NCBI GenBank assembly: GCA_963675135.1
Contig: OY776124.1
Coordinates: 15,452,677 to 15,516,676 of the forward strand
DNA: 64,000 bases
Origin: Galeopsis tetrahit
Lineage: Eukaryota > Streptophyta > Magnoliopsida > Lamiales > Lamiaceae
Direction of reading: 5' to 3'
Part shown: positions 9,747 through 21,860 of the stretch, piece after piece
Numbering within the stretch: position 1 is the stretch's first letter
Layout of the letters: every line of letters starts with the position of its first letter
Program-made: the position numbers and the translations under genes
The notes under the pieces: model-generated
Told to the model about the DNA's origin: nothing
Seen by the model: only the letters and a program-made list of their open reading frames with translations
Databases searched by the model: none

Positions 9747-12423
9747 TGTAACGCCCCGAATCTGGAATGCAGCCCTTGTGGCTCAAACACTCTAAATTCG
9801 AGTTGTTACTTAGTGACCGAAAAACAGTACTTGAAAATTTCTTTAAAGTATATAATAACACAAGTGAAATAATAAGAGTTTTGCAGCGGAAAACAATTTG
9901 AAGGCAGATGTAAGTTGCAATGGAAGTAGTGTGGGCCAATTTATTTAAAAACATAGAATCCATAAGATAAGTAGTAAATGTTTTATGGAAAACATACATA
10001 TAAATCATCGAGCAACTTTTTAGGAAAGTCTGTTACTCGGCATACGAATAAAACCGTCCTTATGCAAGCGGCATCATTTATTTTAATGAGCATGAATAGT
10101 ATAAAGTTTCATAGCATTTTATTCATCAGGAAACTCCGTGTCATCCTCATTACAGCTCCAGCCCCTCAAAGTTGAAACCTGAAACAAAATCTTTGTTGGG
10201 GGGGGGGGTGTGAGATAGAAATCTCAGTGGATATCATGTACGCTGCTATACAGATTGGCAGTATGCCGAAATAATTAATATTAGTAAATTATTGTAAATA
10301 ATTCTTATTCTTTTGGATAGTGAATTTGTTATTCACTGAGAATTTATTGTACATTCTTATTTAATCATCATATATCGTACTTATCATAAATCATATGTCA
10401 TACTTATCATATATCATGTGGGACACTGGTAGCGACTCTACCACATGCTACCCCCTAAACGCTTCCACCTCCTCTTGGGACACTGGTAGCGACTCTACCA
10501 CATGCAATCCCCATAAACACTTTCCCACCTCCTCCGTGAAACTCATATTTGGGACACTGGTAGCGACTCTACCACATGCAATCCCCATAAACACTTTCCC
10601 ACCTCCTCCGTGAAATCGTAATTCATATATCATATATCATAATATTATAATATCATATAATAATTATTATTATATTCTTAGTTATATGTTCGTGTTTATT
10701 TAGTTTAGTTCAAAATACACCAACAGTCCATATAACATTTACATCGGCAATACAGTAGTGACACCCACCTCGTTAACTTTTAAAGAAAAGTTACAAACTT
10801 CTTGATTATATTTTAGCAACCACAACGCAGGGACCGTCCGAGCTTTGATTTGGGCCGCACTTCACCTAGCACAATTTTCGTATTTTTAATGATCCCTTTT
10901 CATTCTCGATTATTTATAATTTTTATAAGGGTTGTCGTAATAATGCATGTAATCATTTGTGAAGCAAAACATTCTTTCTTTGATCTTAAAATATTGGAAT
11001 AATATGTATAAATATATTTAATATTTGTTTGTTCACTTGAGAATTTAGCGAGGACGTTAAATCTCGTTCTTTAGGTTTTATGTCAAAATCATTTTTATCT
11101 TAAAAGATATAGGCTCCTAAAGTTGTTGTTTCCAACATCAAAAATTTAGTTTGTTTGTTGGGTTTCAAAACGTTTTATGTACATTAAGTTCGTGTTTCCA
11201 GCCAGTTAACATGCCGAACACATATCCTTATCACCATAACACATATATAACACAAATCCCACTGGATTCAAGCACCGAAAGTCATGATCGTAAATCGAAA
11301 TTTCACAATTAGCACATAAAAGGTTTGTGTGTTAAAACCTGTGTAGTTTCTGGCTTAGACTGTGACTTTGGAGTTAGAAACGTGTGGGAACTTGGAGGAT
11401 TGATTGAGGATGGAGTCGACAAGATCTCTTTCATTATTATTGCAAAGAAAATAACGGAGAGTTAGAGGTGAACTTTGAAAAAATGAAACAGGGGATGAAG
11501 TAAAGAAAGGTGTGGTGTTTCTTTCTTACTTTTGTCTTAGTGTATGAACTGGGCCTCGCGATTTCTTTATCCTGACCGCAACTGGAAGGGGGATAGGTAC
11601 TGCTTTCCGGAGCTTGACGAGGACGGATGGAAGGTTGAGGAAGAATTAGACAAGGACAAAGAGTTGTTTCTTACGGTAATGGAGGCTTGATTCTGAATGT
11701 TGGAATTCCATTTTTGCAGCGTTTGGGCAAGCTTGGAGAGGGGTGTGTTAGTGAGTTATCTCCGATGGAGGGGTCTATTTGTAGAACAACTTGGGTGAGA
11801 GGATTGAAACAGTAATTGGCGACGTGGGCATCCCCTGTCCATGCGTGTTTATATGCCCTTTCAGAGATTGAAAAGGGATATTTTCAAAGTCCTCCTACAT
11901 TAGTAAATTCTGGGTATTTTACTTAGGGATAATTACAGGATAATTATAATTAATTGTTTTAGAATTTCTGTGGAAAACTTAATGGCTTGATTCTAACGTG
12001 GGTAATTATAATTAATTGTTTTAAAAATATAATCCCTATGGAAAACTTAATATAATTACGGGATAATTATAATTAATTGTTTTAGAATTTCTAGGGATTT
12101 GACCCTCGCGTTTTGAGATAAAATTATTTATTATTTCTTTATCTTGATTCCTCGTTTAAATGGTATTCCAAATTCGTCGAAATATTTGATTTCTTTCTAC
12201 GAATGGAATTTAAAATTTCCTCTAAACGTTTTATGATTAAAATATTCTTTTAAAGTGCTAGAAGTGCGCTCGACTCAAAATGCTCGTCCGATTCCTGTAA
12301 AATTAAAAATCTCGAGGCATATATATCCAAAATTTGTCAAGTAAAATATGCTAAAAATAAAATTCTCTTTTATTTAATTTATTTAAGTGTTGTTCATTGT
12401 TATATTTGGGATAGAGTGTTACA
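9747..12423 (-). repeat. 3' LTR of the Tekay-type element
   Basis: 2677 bases, closely matching 18968-21650. It contains three tandem copies of a 60-70-base unit (GGGACACTGGTAGCGACTCT ...) at 10410-10615 and a G-run at 10198-10208. It is bounded by TAATT on the left and the polypurine tract on the right. Confidence 0.93.
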
Positions 12424-12440
12424 TCCTCACCCCCTTAAAA
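12424..12440 (-). other. Polypurine tract of the Tekay-type element
   Basis: On the minus strand it reads TTTTAAGGGGGTGAGGA immediately before the 3' LTR, the plus-strand DNA priming site. Confidence 0.8.
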
Positions 12441-12459
12441 GAATTTCGCCCCCGAAATT

Positions 12460-13242
12460 TCACTTACTAGTTCCTCCTAGGCATCGCGGGTATTTGGCTA
12501 AAATTTCGTCCTCCCTTTCCCAGGTAGCTTCTTCCTTCCCATGTCTACTCCACTGAACTAACACTAGAGGTATCTCTCGATTCCTCAAAACGTGAAATTT
12601 TCTTCCCAAAATGGTCATTGACACTTCCTCGTAAGTTAAGTCGCGGCCTATCTCTAAGTCTCTAAAGCTAATGACATGATTCGGATCGGTCACATACTTC
12701 CTAATGTTAGAGACGTGGAAGACGTTATGTACTTGAGACAACTCGGGCGGTAGGGTTAAGCGATAGGCTACATCTCCAACCTTATCCAAAATATCGAATG
12801 GTCCGATATAGCGAGGCTTCAATTTGCCTCTCTTTCCAAAATGAATCAATCCCTTCATTGGTGCAACTCTAAGGAATACTTTCTCGCCAATCTCGAATCG
12901 TAAGTCCTTCCGTCGACTGTCGGCATATGATTTTTGGCGATCTTGTGCCATCTTGATCCTCTCCTTAATCTTCGAAACAATTTCCACTGATCTCTCTACG
13001 AGTTCTGGTCCAAGAATTTTCCGAACTCCAACTTCATCCCAACAAATAGGCGATCTACACTTCTTCCCATAAAGTGCTTCAAATGGTGCCATTTGTATGG
13101 TAGCTTGATAACTGTTGTTGTAAGCGAACTCCACTAAGGAAAGGTGAGTCTCCCAACTTCTTTTGAGATCCAAAGCACATGCTCTCAACATGTCTTCCAA
13201 GGTCTGAATAGTCCTCTCCGATTGTCCATCTGTTTGAGGATG
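12460..13242 (-). pseudogene. pol: Gypsy integrase C-terminus with chromodomain
   Basis: After the core come LVEFAYNNSYQATI and PFEALYGKKCRSP, then the GPY/F region (KLKPRYIGPFDIL ... LSQVHNVFHVSNIRKY). The C-terminal 55 residues form a chromodomain (GRKFHVLRNREIPLVLVQW, EEATWEREDEILAKYP). Chromoviral chromodomains are thought to steer insertion into heterochromatin. The natural stop at 12460 lies just outside the polypurine tract. This segment itself is intact. Confidence 0.9.
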
Positions 13243-13569
13243 TTACGCAGTACTAAAATTTAGATTAGTTCCCAAGGCTCGTTGTAGGCTCTTCCAAAAT
13301 TTAGAGGTGAAACGCGGGCCCCTGTCGGAAACTATCGAAACTGGTACTCCATGTAGCCTGACTACCCCTTCGATGTATAGTTGCGCGAGTTTGTCTAATG
13401 AGTACGTCATTCGAACGGGAATGAAGTGTGCGGCTTTAGTGAGTCTGTCCACGACAACCCAGATGGCGTCGTGATTTCTTATGGTCTTAGGAAAACCCGT
13501 GACGAAATCCATGGTGATATTCTCCCACTTCCACTCCGGCATCTCTAAAGGGTGTAGCAATCCTGAGGG
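13243..13569 (-). pseudogene. pol: Gypsy integrase catalytic core
   Basis: ITMDFVTGFP carries the first catalytic Asp, VSDRGPRFTSKFW the second, and the Glu lies just past a TAA at 13243-13245 in QTDGQSERTIQ. The stop replaces the usual Tyr of STAYHPQTDG. The frame is otherwise continuous with the neighbouring segments. Confidence 0.88.
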
Positions 13570-14436
13570 TCATTGGTGGTCTGATTTAACTTGTTGACAA
13601 GTTAAACATCTTTTGACGAAGTGAGCTATTGTTCGCTTCATACCTCTCCACCAAAAGTTCTCCCTCAGTCCACGGTACATCTTTGTTTCCCCAGGATGTA
13701 CTGTGTAAGGGGTGTTGTGCGCTTCATTGAGAATTTCGTTCCTCAAGTTTTCGTCTTTGGGCACACAAATCCTATTATTGAACATTAGTGTTCCGTCGGC
13801 GCCGATGATAAAGCCTGGGATGTTTTCTTTTTCCACTCGTATCCTTATTCCATCGAGGAATTTGTCGCCTCGTTGTGCATCCCTGATTCGTTCTCTCAAG
13901 GTTGGTTGCAATGTAAGTGCAAAGATCATGGAATTCGCACAACATTGTGTTGAAAATTCCAGATTCATTCGAGAAAGTTCTCCGATTAGCGATTTTCGTG
14001 TGGTCGGCACGGCGTCGAGTTTTATGCTTCCTTTCCTACTTAAGGCATTGGCTACCACGTTCGCCTTCCCATGATGGTAATGGATAGTGCAATCGTAATC
14101 CTTCACCAATTCAAGCCATCTCCTCTGACGCATATTTAGTTCTTTCTGTGTGAAGAAGTATTTCAAGCTTTTATGGTCTGTATAGATCTCACACTTGCCT
14201 CCGTACAAGTAATGTCTCCAGATATTTAATGCATGAACCACAGCAGCTAACTCTAAATCATGCGTCAGGTAGTTTTGTTCATGTGTCTTGAGCTGTCGAG
14301 ATGCATATGCAACGACCTTCCCTCGTTGCATAAGGACACATCCTAGTCCGGATAAGGATGAATCTGTGTAAATAAAAAATCCCTCAGATCCATCTGGAAT
14401 AGTTAGTACTGGTGAGAAGGTTAATCTCTTTTTCAA
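13570..14436 (-). pseudogene. pol: Gypsy RNase H and integrase zinc domain
   Basis: RNase H: FIYTDSSLSGLGCVLMQ with the catalytic Asp, LELAAVVHALNIWRHYL, YTDHKSLKYF and the C-terminal HGKANVVANALSR (the family usually has VADALSR, so a Val-Ala-Asn variant here). The integrase HHCC domain follows: VHPGETKMYRGL, FWWRGMKRTIAHFV and CLTCQQVKSDHQ. It ends at TGA 13570-13572, readable as CGA (Arg) to TGA, just before the integrase core. Confidence 0.9.
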
Positions 14437-15584
14437 CTCTTGAAAAAACTTTCCTCACAAGTAGGCGTCCAGACGAACTTCTCCGTCTTCTTCGTTAACT
14501 GAGTTAACGGCTTCGCAATGCGTGAGAAATCTTGTATGAACCTTCGATAATAGCCCTCTAATCCAAGGAAACTCTGAATTTCGTTGACATTAGTCGGTGT
14601 CTTCCAATCCATTATGGCCTCTAACTTTGCCGGATCGATCTCGATTCCCTTTACCGAGATGATGTGTCCTAAGAACATGACTCGATTAATCCAAAATTCG
14701 CATTTGCTGAATTTTGCGTACAACATTTCGCGCTTCATTGTTTCTAGGACAATTTTGAGATGTTCTTCTTGCTCCTCTTTTCTCTTAGAGTACACGAGTA
14801 TGTCGTCGATGAATACGATGATAAACTGATCTAAGTACTGATGAAAAACTCTATTCATCAAGTCCATAAAGATTGCTGGAGCATTCATTACTCCGAAGGG
14901 CATTACTGTAAACTCATAATGCCCATAGCGTGTTCTAAAAGTTGTCTTCGGAATGTCACTTTCTTTAACTTTTAGTTGATGATACCCAGACCTCAAATCG
15001 ATCTTCGAGAATACACTAGCGTTCTTCAACTGGTCGAACAAGTCCTCAATTTGCGGTAAAGGATACTTATTTTTTATGGTCACATTGTTGAGCCCTCGGT
15101 AATCAATGCACATACGGAAAGATCCGTCCTTTTTCACAAACAAAACTGGCGCTCCCCAAGGGGACACACTAGGCCTGATGAACTTCCTTTTCAACAAGTC
15201 CTCTAGTTGTTCCTTCAACTCCTCCAATTCTCTTGGCGCCATTCGGTACGGTGCCTTTGATGCTGGCGTGGCTCCAGGTATCAAGTCAATGGTGAATTCT
15301 ATCTGACGATCAGGGGGCATCCCGATTAATTCTTCAGGAAATACGTCGAGATAGTTTCTCACTATTGGAACTTCGGTTGGCGATTCCTTGTCCTTCTCTG
15401 CTGTAATGTGGAGTAAGTACCCTTGACATCTTCCCTTCCATAATAATTTCATAGCCTTGATTGCGGATATCACTCGTGCTCCCGCCCTAGCCTTGATTCC
15501 GCAAAAGGTGAAACGTTGGTCGTCGTCTGTTTCAAAATCAATTTCACGTTCCGAGCACTTTATCACGGCTTTGTTTCTCGTCAA
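14433..15584 (-). pseudogene. pol: Gypsy reverse transcriptase, frameshift at 3' end
   Basis: Complete RT palm motifs: GAPVLFVKKDGSFRMCIDYR, IDLRSGYHQL, FGVMNAPAIFMDLMNRVF and the catalytic FIDDILVYS, followed by FLGHIIS. It ends in a frameshift at an A6/T6 run (14443-14448). Removing two bases there would restore the usual SFQELKKRL reading into RNase H, so the copy appears to have gained two bases by slippage. Confidence 0.9.
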
Positions 15585-15949
15585 CTAATCTATTCCCAAA
15601 ATTATATCAAAATCTTTCATGTCAAGTATGTGAAAGTCAGTTTTGATTTGGTTATCATCCAATACTATGTCCAACCCTCTCACTTGGGTTTCTATTTTTA
15701 TCGTATCTCCAGATGGAACACTTACTCTTAAGGCATTTCCTCTCACCCCCACGATTCCTACTTTCTTTCTAAATCTTTCAGACATAAAGGAGTGAGATGC
15801 TCCTGTATCAAATAATACAGACGCAGGCACCTCAAGCATAAGTAATGTACCTGCTAGGGTTTCGTGCTGTTCGGGTTGTTCCTGGTGCTCGATCATCGAC
15901 CCTTCGCCTTCTCCTTCACTTTTGAGAATAGCATTTACTTGGGCACGTC
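15585..15949 (-). pseudogene. pol: Gypsy aspartic protease
   Basis: It has the retropepsin active site LFDTGASHSF, followed by FRKKVGI and ending DFDIILGID. The next residue is a TAG stop (15585-15587) where the family has Trp (usual DWL motif, TGG to TAG). It would process the polyprotein. The frame continues straight into RT, so a single base change separates the two. Confidence 0.85.
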
Positions 15950-17108
15950 CCCTCTGGCCTTGGTTGGGTGGACCCCTTCTCGGCGGTCCGGGCAGGCGGT
16001 TGTTCGCTAAGAGTGGTTGTTGGGTCTGATAGTTACCCGTAGGCGGGGGTCGGTACTGATTGTTTCCCATAGGCTGGTAGTTCGGGTTATTCATCATTGG
16101 AGATTGGCTCTTCGGTGGTATGGGAAATTCAGTAATCTTGTGTCCCACTTGATGGCATCGGTAACAAGTCCCAGTTCCTTGGAGACAAGTTCCAGCATGT
16201 TTCTTTCCACAGTTGGAACAGTTTGGTTTGAATGTCGGGGCTTTGAAATTATTTCCTCTTGGTGGTGGGTTCGGGTTCCTTTTGAAGTTCGGCTGCTAGT
16301 TGTGGTTAACAGATGTAGTTGTCGGGGTCTGTTTGAACTCCAAACCCAAACCGATTGAAATAATCAGTGCTCGGTCAAAGACTTCATTGTAACTTCGTAG
16401 TTTCAGTCCTGCTACCACTCCTCCGACTTCGGGCCTTAAACCCCGTTCAAACCTTCTTGCCTTTTTTTCATCAATCTCCACCAGATGTGGAGCGTACCTT
16501 GACAGTTGGTTAAATCTCCGCTCATATTCAGTTACTGGGAGAGTCTCTTGTCGTAGGTTGACAAATTCCTGTTCCTTCTGATCGCATAAAACTTGTGGAA
16601 AGTATCTTTTCATGACTGCTCATTTAAACTCTTCCCATGTCAGAGCCTGCCGCCCTTCGACATTTAGAGTCCTTTCATATGATTCCCACCACTGGGCTGC
16701 ATCTTCCATCAACTGGAACTGTGCACAAGATACTTTATGTGCATCTGTCAAAGTCATGTGTCGATAGATGCGTTCCAGTCCTGCAATCCATTCCTCTGTG
16801 TTCATGGGACCTTCTCTTCCATTCAACTTAGGTGGTTGTAGTCGTCGAAACTGTTCGACGTAGTCATTGGCCATGTGCACCATAGGTGGCATCGGTGCAT
16901 TTGGTGGTGGTGGCGTCTGTTGTTGCATGTAGTTCTGTAGAGAATTAAAAAATTCTCTTGCTATGTCAGCCCCAGATGCTGCATTAGGTGGTTGTTCCTG
17001 TTTAGCGTTTGGTGGTTGCTCTTGTCCAACAAAACCCTCTGATGGTTTCTCGGGCTGCCTGTCGAACGTTACGAGGTCGTCCGCGTCCGCATCCACGTCC
17101 ACATCCAT
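15950..17108 (-). pseudogene. gag: Gypsy gag with damaged zinc knuckle
   Basis: It starts MDVDVDADADDLV and carries the chromoviral capsid pattern (EEWIAGLERIYRHM, CAQFQLMEDAAQWW, EEFK, KRYFPQVL, EYERRFNQLSRYAPHLV). Stops are at 16620-16622 (TGA) and 16296-16298 (TAG, readable as CAG to TAG). Near 16100-16200 there are two cysteine clusters, CSNCGKKHAGTC and CYRCHQVGHKITEF. In the second, the last zinc ligand expected in CX2CX4HX4C is Phe (codon at 16125-16127) instead of Cys, which should abolish that knuckle. Confidence 0.85.
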
Positions 17109-17658
17109 TGGGTGGTGCCATACTAAAATTAGTAAAAGTCTGAAGAGAAAGATCGTATATTTACATTATATAGGTATGAGAAAATTAAAAAAAAAAAAAA
17201 AAACAGAACCCAATATCATTAATTTACATGGTACTAGCACTAGTTATTCATTAGGAGTACACATAACATCGGAACATACTGTGATCAATCAGCTGCACAA
17301 TGATGGTACTCAACTTTTATAAGGTCGGGAACCATTGACCCATGAAATTTTAAGTGATAATCAGGTAAAAAATAACAGGTAGAAATAAGCAACCCATATA
17401 ATGTGAGAGCAGTAGATACATATACATCAAAGTAGTCAGAGAGTTAGACTCCTTACATCATATCATAGACTACAAAAGGCATCGCATAATATAATGCTAA
17501 CACAACGCATCCTCACATCAAAATGGTATGCGTGCGACAAAAGGAGTGGTCAAAAGGAGCGGGTAAGCTAGGGCTGCTACAGAATGTAGGCTATACTTCT
17601 GACTAGTACTATAGGTCAGGTGATGTGTAGGTTAGGTTTTCTATACTATATAGGCATA

Positions 17659-17725
<67 letters not shown>

Positions 17726-17733
17726 GTGGTCAT
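17109..17733 (-). other. Leader between the extra ORF and gag
   Basis: No gene is visible. It contains a long (TA)n microsatellite at 17661-17722 and an A-run at 17188-17203. Confidence 0.6.
17661..17722. repeat. (TA)n microsatellite, about 31 units
   Basis: Uninterrupted alternating TA inside the gypsy leader. Confidence 0.95.
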
Positions 17734-18492
17734 CTAGAAACCGGGAGGGTGGCTGGGTCCCGCTCCGTCATATGGAGCATAAAAGTCAGGGACAAGAAGT
17801 GCATCGTCACTGTCGCTCTCATCGTCTGGTGGCATCTCGATATCCGGTATCTCATCCTGAACCTGTCCATGAGGGTCTTCAATCGGTCCTGGGGAAACAG
17901 GTCCTCCAGCTAATCCATTAGCTTCCCAGTGGGCGACAGCGCTAATGTGGTTGAGTTTGGCTGACTCAAAGTGCCTATCCGCGCGCTCATCTGAGACGAT
18001 GGATATATACTCCTACGTAATGACGCCGTTCCTATGAACATCTGCACCCATGCGACCTAGTACTGCATCCTCACGAAACACTCTCCCCATGGCTACATCG
18101 GCATGAGCGGCAGCTGTGGCCTCCTCCGACAGTCGTCGGCTTTCGCTGGAAGCCGTGATCCCTCGAATGACCTCAGTAAAGAAGGCCTCTATGTGGATGT
18201 GTCCCTCTGGGATCAGGTCATACATCGTCATGCGGTGAAGGATACCCTGTGCTATAAGGCGATAGGGTTCGCTAACCCCGTTAGCAAAACGTGTGGCCGC
18301 GACGAGGTCCGAATCAAAGAAATCTACGGCAGCGGCGTTCGCACGCAACTCACGGAAACGAATGACGTATGCCGTAATCAACTCCAGGGCATACTGAACT
18401 ACGTTACGGTAGCTATCAACGATGGTCATGGCTTTCCTAGGCAAAAGGGGAAGGGCTAAAGTCAGTATCATATGGGAGGGGGGATGTAACAC
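17734..18492 (-). pseudogene. Extra ORF in the leader between primer site and gag, one amber stop
   Basis: It is open on the element sense strand for about 250 codons. A likely natural start is the Met at 18429 (MTIVDSYRNVV), giving about 230 codons. One in-frame TAG at 18013-18015 interrupts it (readable as CAG to TAG); the frame then continues to the stop at 17734-17736. The first part is helix-rich with many Arg, Glu and Ala (VAATRFANGVSEPYRLI, EATAAAHADVAMGRVF). The second part is acidic (IEMPPDDESDSDD) and ends GAGPSHPPGF. Base composition is much richer in GC than the flanks, as for coding DNA. I recognise no domain. Tekay elements normally have only gag-pol, so this is either an additional element gene or captured sequence. 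Confidence 0.55.
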
Positions 18493-18952
18493 AGTTTTTG
18501 TATAGAAAGCTTTTTAACACATTGGGCACGTAAACACATAATTTTCACATATAATTCAAATATCTCAAATAATCAGGTTAAACAATTTTTTTTTTTTTGT
18601 ATATTCTTTGTATTTTATAAACTTTTCTTATCAAAGTGCAACATATAATATCCCATTCTCGTAACTTTCGTATGTTAGGCTTAGCCGAGCCATCGTAAGT
18701 TCTTTGTATACTTGTTGGTTAAAAATCTACCCTTAAAAGTAATAACGTACCTTGAGGTGCTTCAGCTGCGACGAGGTGACACATTTTCCCACTAGTAACC
18801 AAGTTTATGTAGTTTTAAACATGCATGTAATATGAAAGTTTTGAAAAATAATTTATACATAAGAGGTTTACTTGTTTTACTTAAAAGATTTAGTAAGAAG
18901 GTAATATTTTAAATTTACTAAATTTTTTTTTTTTTTGAAGGTTTGGAACTTA

Positions 18953-18965
18953 CGCTCTGATACCA
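18953..18965 (-). other. Primer binding site of the Tekay-type element
   Basis: On the minus strand it reads TGGTATCAGAGCG, complementary to the initiator tRNA-Met 3' end, two bases from the 5' LTR. Confidence 0.88.
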
Positions 18966-18967
18966 CC

Positions 18968-21650
18968 TGTAACGCCCCGAATCCGGAATGCAGCCCTTGT
19001 GGCTCAAACACTCTAAATTCGAGTTGTTACTTAGTGACCGAAAAACCGTACTTGAGAACTTCTTTAAAGTACATAATAACACAAGTGAAATAATAAGAGT
19101 TTTGCTTGAAGGCAGATGTAAGTTGCAATGGAAGTAGTGTGGGCCCATTTATTTAAAAACTTAGAATCCATAAGATAAGTAGTAAATGTTTTATGGAAAA
19201 CATACATATAAATCATCGGGCAATTTTTTAGGAAAGTCTGTTACTCGGCATACGAATAAAACCGTCCTTATGCAAGTGGCAACATTTATTTTAATGAGCA
19301 TGAATAGTATAAAGTTTTATAGCATTTTATTCATCAGGAAACTCCGTGTCATCCTCATTACAGCTCCGGCCCCTCAAAGTTGAAACCTGAAACAAAATCT
19401 TTGTTGGGGGGGGGGGGGGTGTGAGATAGAAATCTCAGTGGATATCATGTACGCTGCTATACAGATTGGCAGTATGCCGAAATAATTAATATTAGTAAAT
19501 TATTGTAAATAATTCTTATTCTTTTGGATAGTGAATTTGTTATTCACTGAGAATTTATTGTACATTCTTATTTAAGCATCATATATCGTACTTATCATAA
19601 ATCATATGTCATACTTATCATATATCATGTGGGACAATAGTAGCGACTCTACCACATGCTACCCCTTAAACGCTTCCACCTCCTCCTGGGACACTGGTAG
19701 TGACTCTACCACATGCAATCCCCATAAACACTTTCCCACCTCCTTCGTGAAACTCATATTTGGGACACTGGTAGCGACTCTACCACATGCAATCCCCATA
19801 AACACTTTCCCACCTCCTCCGTAAAATCGTAATTCATATATCATATATCATATATCATAATATTATAATATCATATAATAATTATTATTATATTCTTCTG
19901 TTCTTAGTTATATGTTCGTGTTTATTTAGTTTAGTTCAGAATACACCAACAGTCCATATAACATTTACATCGGCAATACAGTAGTGACACCCACCTCGTT
20001 AACTTTTAAAGAAAAGTTACAAACTTCTTGATTATATTTTAGCAACCACAATCCAGGGACCGTCCGAGCTTTGATTTGGGCCGCACTTCACCTAGCACAA
20101 TTTTCGTATTTTTAATGATCCTTTTTCATTCTCGATTATTTATAATTTTTATAAGGGTTGTCGTAATAATGCATGTAATCATTTGTGAAGCAAAACATTC
20201 TTTCTTTGATCTTAAAATATTGGAATAATATGTATAAATATATTTAATATTTGTTTGTTCACTTGAGAATTTAGCGAGGACGTTAAATCTCGTTCTTTAG
20301 GTTTTATGTCAAAATCATTTTTATCTTAAAAGATATAGGCTCCTAAAGTTGTTGTTTCCAACATCAAAAATTTAGTTTGTTTGCTGGGTTTCAAAACGTT
20401 TTATGTACATTAAGTTCATGTTTCCAGCCAGTTAACATGCCGAACACATATCCTTATCACCATAACACATATATAACACAAATCCCACTGGATTCAAGCA
20501 CCGAAAGTCATGATCGTAAATCGAAATTTCACAATTAGCACATAAAAGGTTTGTGTGTTAAAACTTGTGTAGTTTCTGGCTTAGACTGTGACTTTGGAGT
20601 TAGAAACGTGTGGGAACTTGGAGGATTGATTGAGGATGGAGTCGACAAGATCTCTTTCATTATTATTGCAAAGAAAATGACGGAGAGTTAGAGGTGAACT
20701 TTGAAAAAATGAAACAGGGGATGAAGTAAAGAAAGGTGTGGTGTTTCTTTCTTACTTTTGTTTGAGTGTATGAAATGGGCCTTGCGATTTCTTTATCCTG
20801 ACCGCAACTGGAAGGGGGATAGGTACTGCTTTCCGGAGCTTGACGAGGACGGATGTAAGGTTGAGGAAGAATTAGACAAGGACAAAGAGTTGTTTCTTAC
20901 AGTAATGGAGGCTTGATTCTGAATGTTGGAATTCCATTTTTGCAGTGTTTGGGCAAGCTTGGAGAGGGGTGTGTTAGTGAGTTATCTCCGATGGAGGGGT
21001 CTATTTGTAGAACAACTTGGGTGAGAGGATTGAAACAGTAATTGGCGACGTGGGCATCCCCTGTCCATGCGTGTTTATGTGCCCTTTCAGAGATTGAAAA
21101 GGGATATTTTCCAAGTCCTCCTACATTAGTAAATTCTGGGTATTTTACTTAGGGATAATTACAGGATAATTATAATTAATTGTTTTAGAATTTCTATGGA
21201 AAACTTAATGGCTTGATTCTAACGTGGGTAATTATAATTAATTTTTTTTTTAAATATAATCCCTATGGAAAACTTAATATAATTACGAGATAATTATAAT
21301 TAATTGTTTTAGAATTTTTAGGGATTTGACCCTCGCGTTTTGAGATAAAATTATTTATTATTTTTTTATCTTGATTCCTCGTTTAAATGGTATTCCAAAT
21401 TCGTCGAAATATTCGATTTCTTTCTACGAATGGAATTTAAAATTTCCTCTAAACGTTTTATGATTAAAATATTCTTTTAAAGTGCTAGAAGTGCGCTCGA
21501 CTCAAAATGTTCGTCCGATTCCTGTAAAATTAAAAATCTCGAGGCATATATATCCAAAATTTGTCAAGTAAAATATGCTAAAAATAAAATTCTCTTTTAT
21601 TTAATTTATTTAAGTGTTGTTCATTATTATATTTGGGACGGAGTGTTACA
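18968..21650 (-). repeat. 5' LTR of the Tekay-type element
   Basis: 2683 bases from TGTAACGCCCC to GAGTGTTACA, adjoining the primer site on the left and the duplication TAATT on the right. It carries the same internal three-copy repeat (19620-19825) and G-run (19407-19419) as the other LTR. Confidence 0.93.
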
Positions 21651-21860
21651 TAATTTATTGTGTAACGAAAAATGTACATATATGCAAATCTAGGAATTTT
21701 TTTTTGTTGAATATATATTGAGATTGAATTTAATTAATGAATTTCCACATCCATGTGCATGCAAGTGTCGAGCAATGACATGCATGCACTGCAATTCTCT
21801 TCTATTAAATGGATCAACTTCAAAACTTGAAATGCAAATAAGAAAAACAAAATATTCTTA

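Larger units (their letters stand above)
9747..21650 (-). mobile_element. Ty3/gypsy chromovirus (Tekay/Del type), complete with TSD
   Basis: The 11.9 kb element is flanked by a perfect 5-bp duplication TAATT (9742-9746 and 21651-21655). Two LTRs of about 2.68 kb begin TGTAACGCCCCGAA and end GAGTGTTACA. Primer site, leader ORF, gag, protease, RT, RNase H, integrase and a C-terminal chromodomain all read on the minus strand in gypsy order. The LTRs differ by scattered substitutions and small indels (one of about a dozen bases near 9890/19105). The coding region carries at least five in-frame stops and one frameshift, so it cannot move by itself. Confidence 0.93.

Noticed and set aside
17620..17913. 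97-codon frame with (YI)n run
   Set aside because: Product of the (TA)n microsatellite and antisense of the leader ORF.
18103..18459. 118-codon + strand frame
   Set aside because: Antisense of the extra leader ORF, which matches element sense and composition better.
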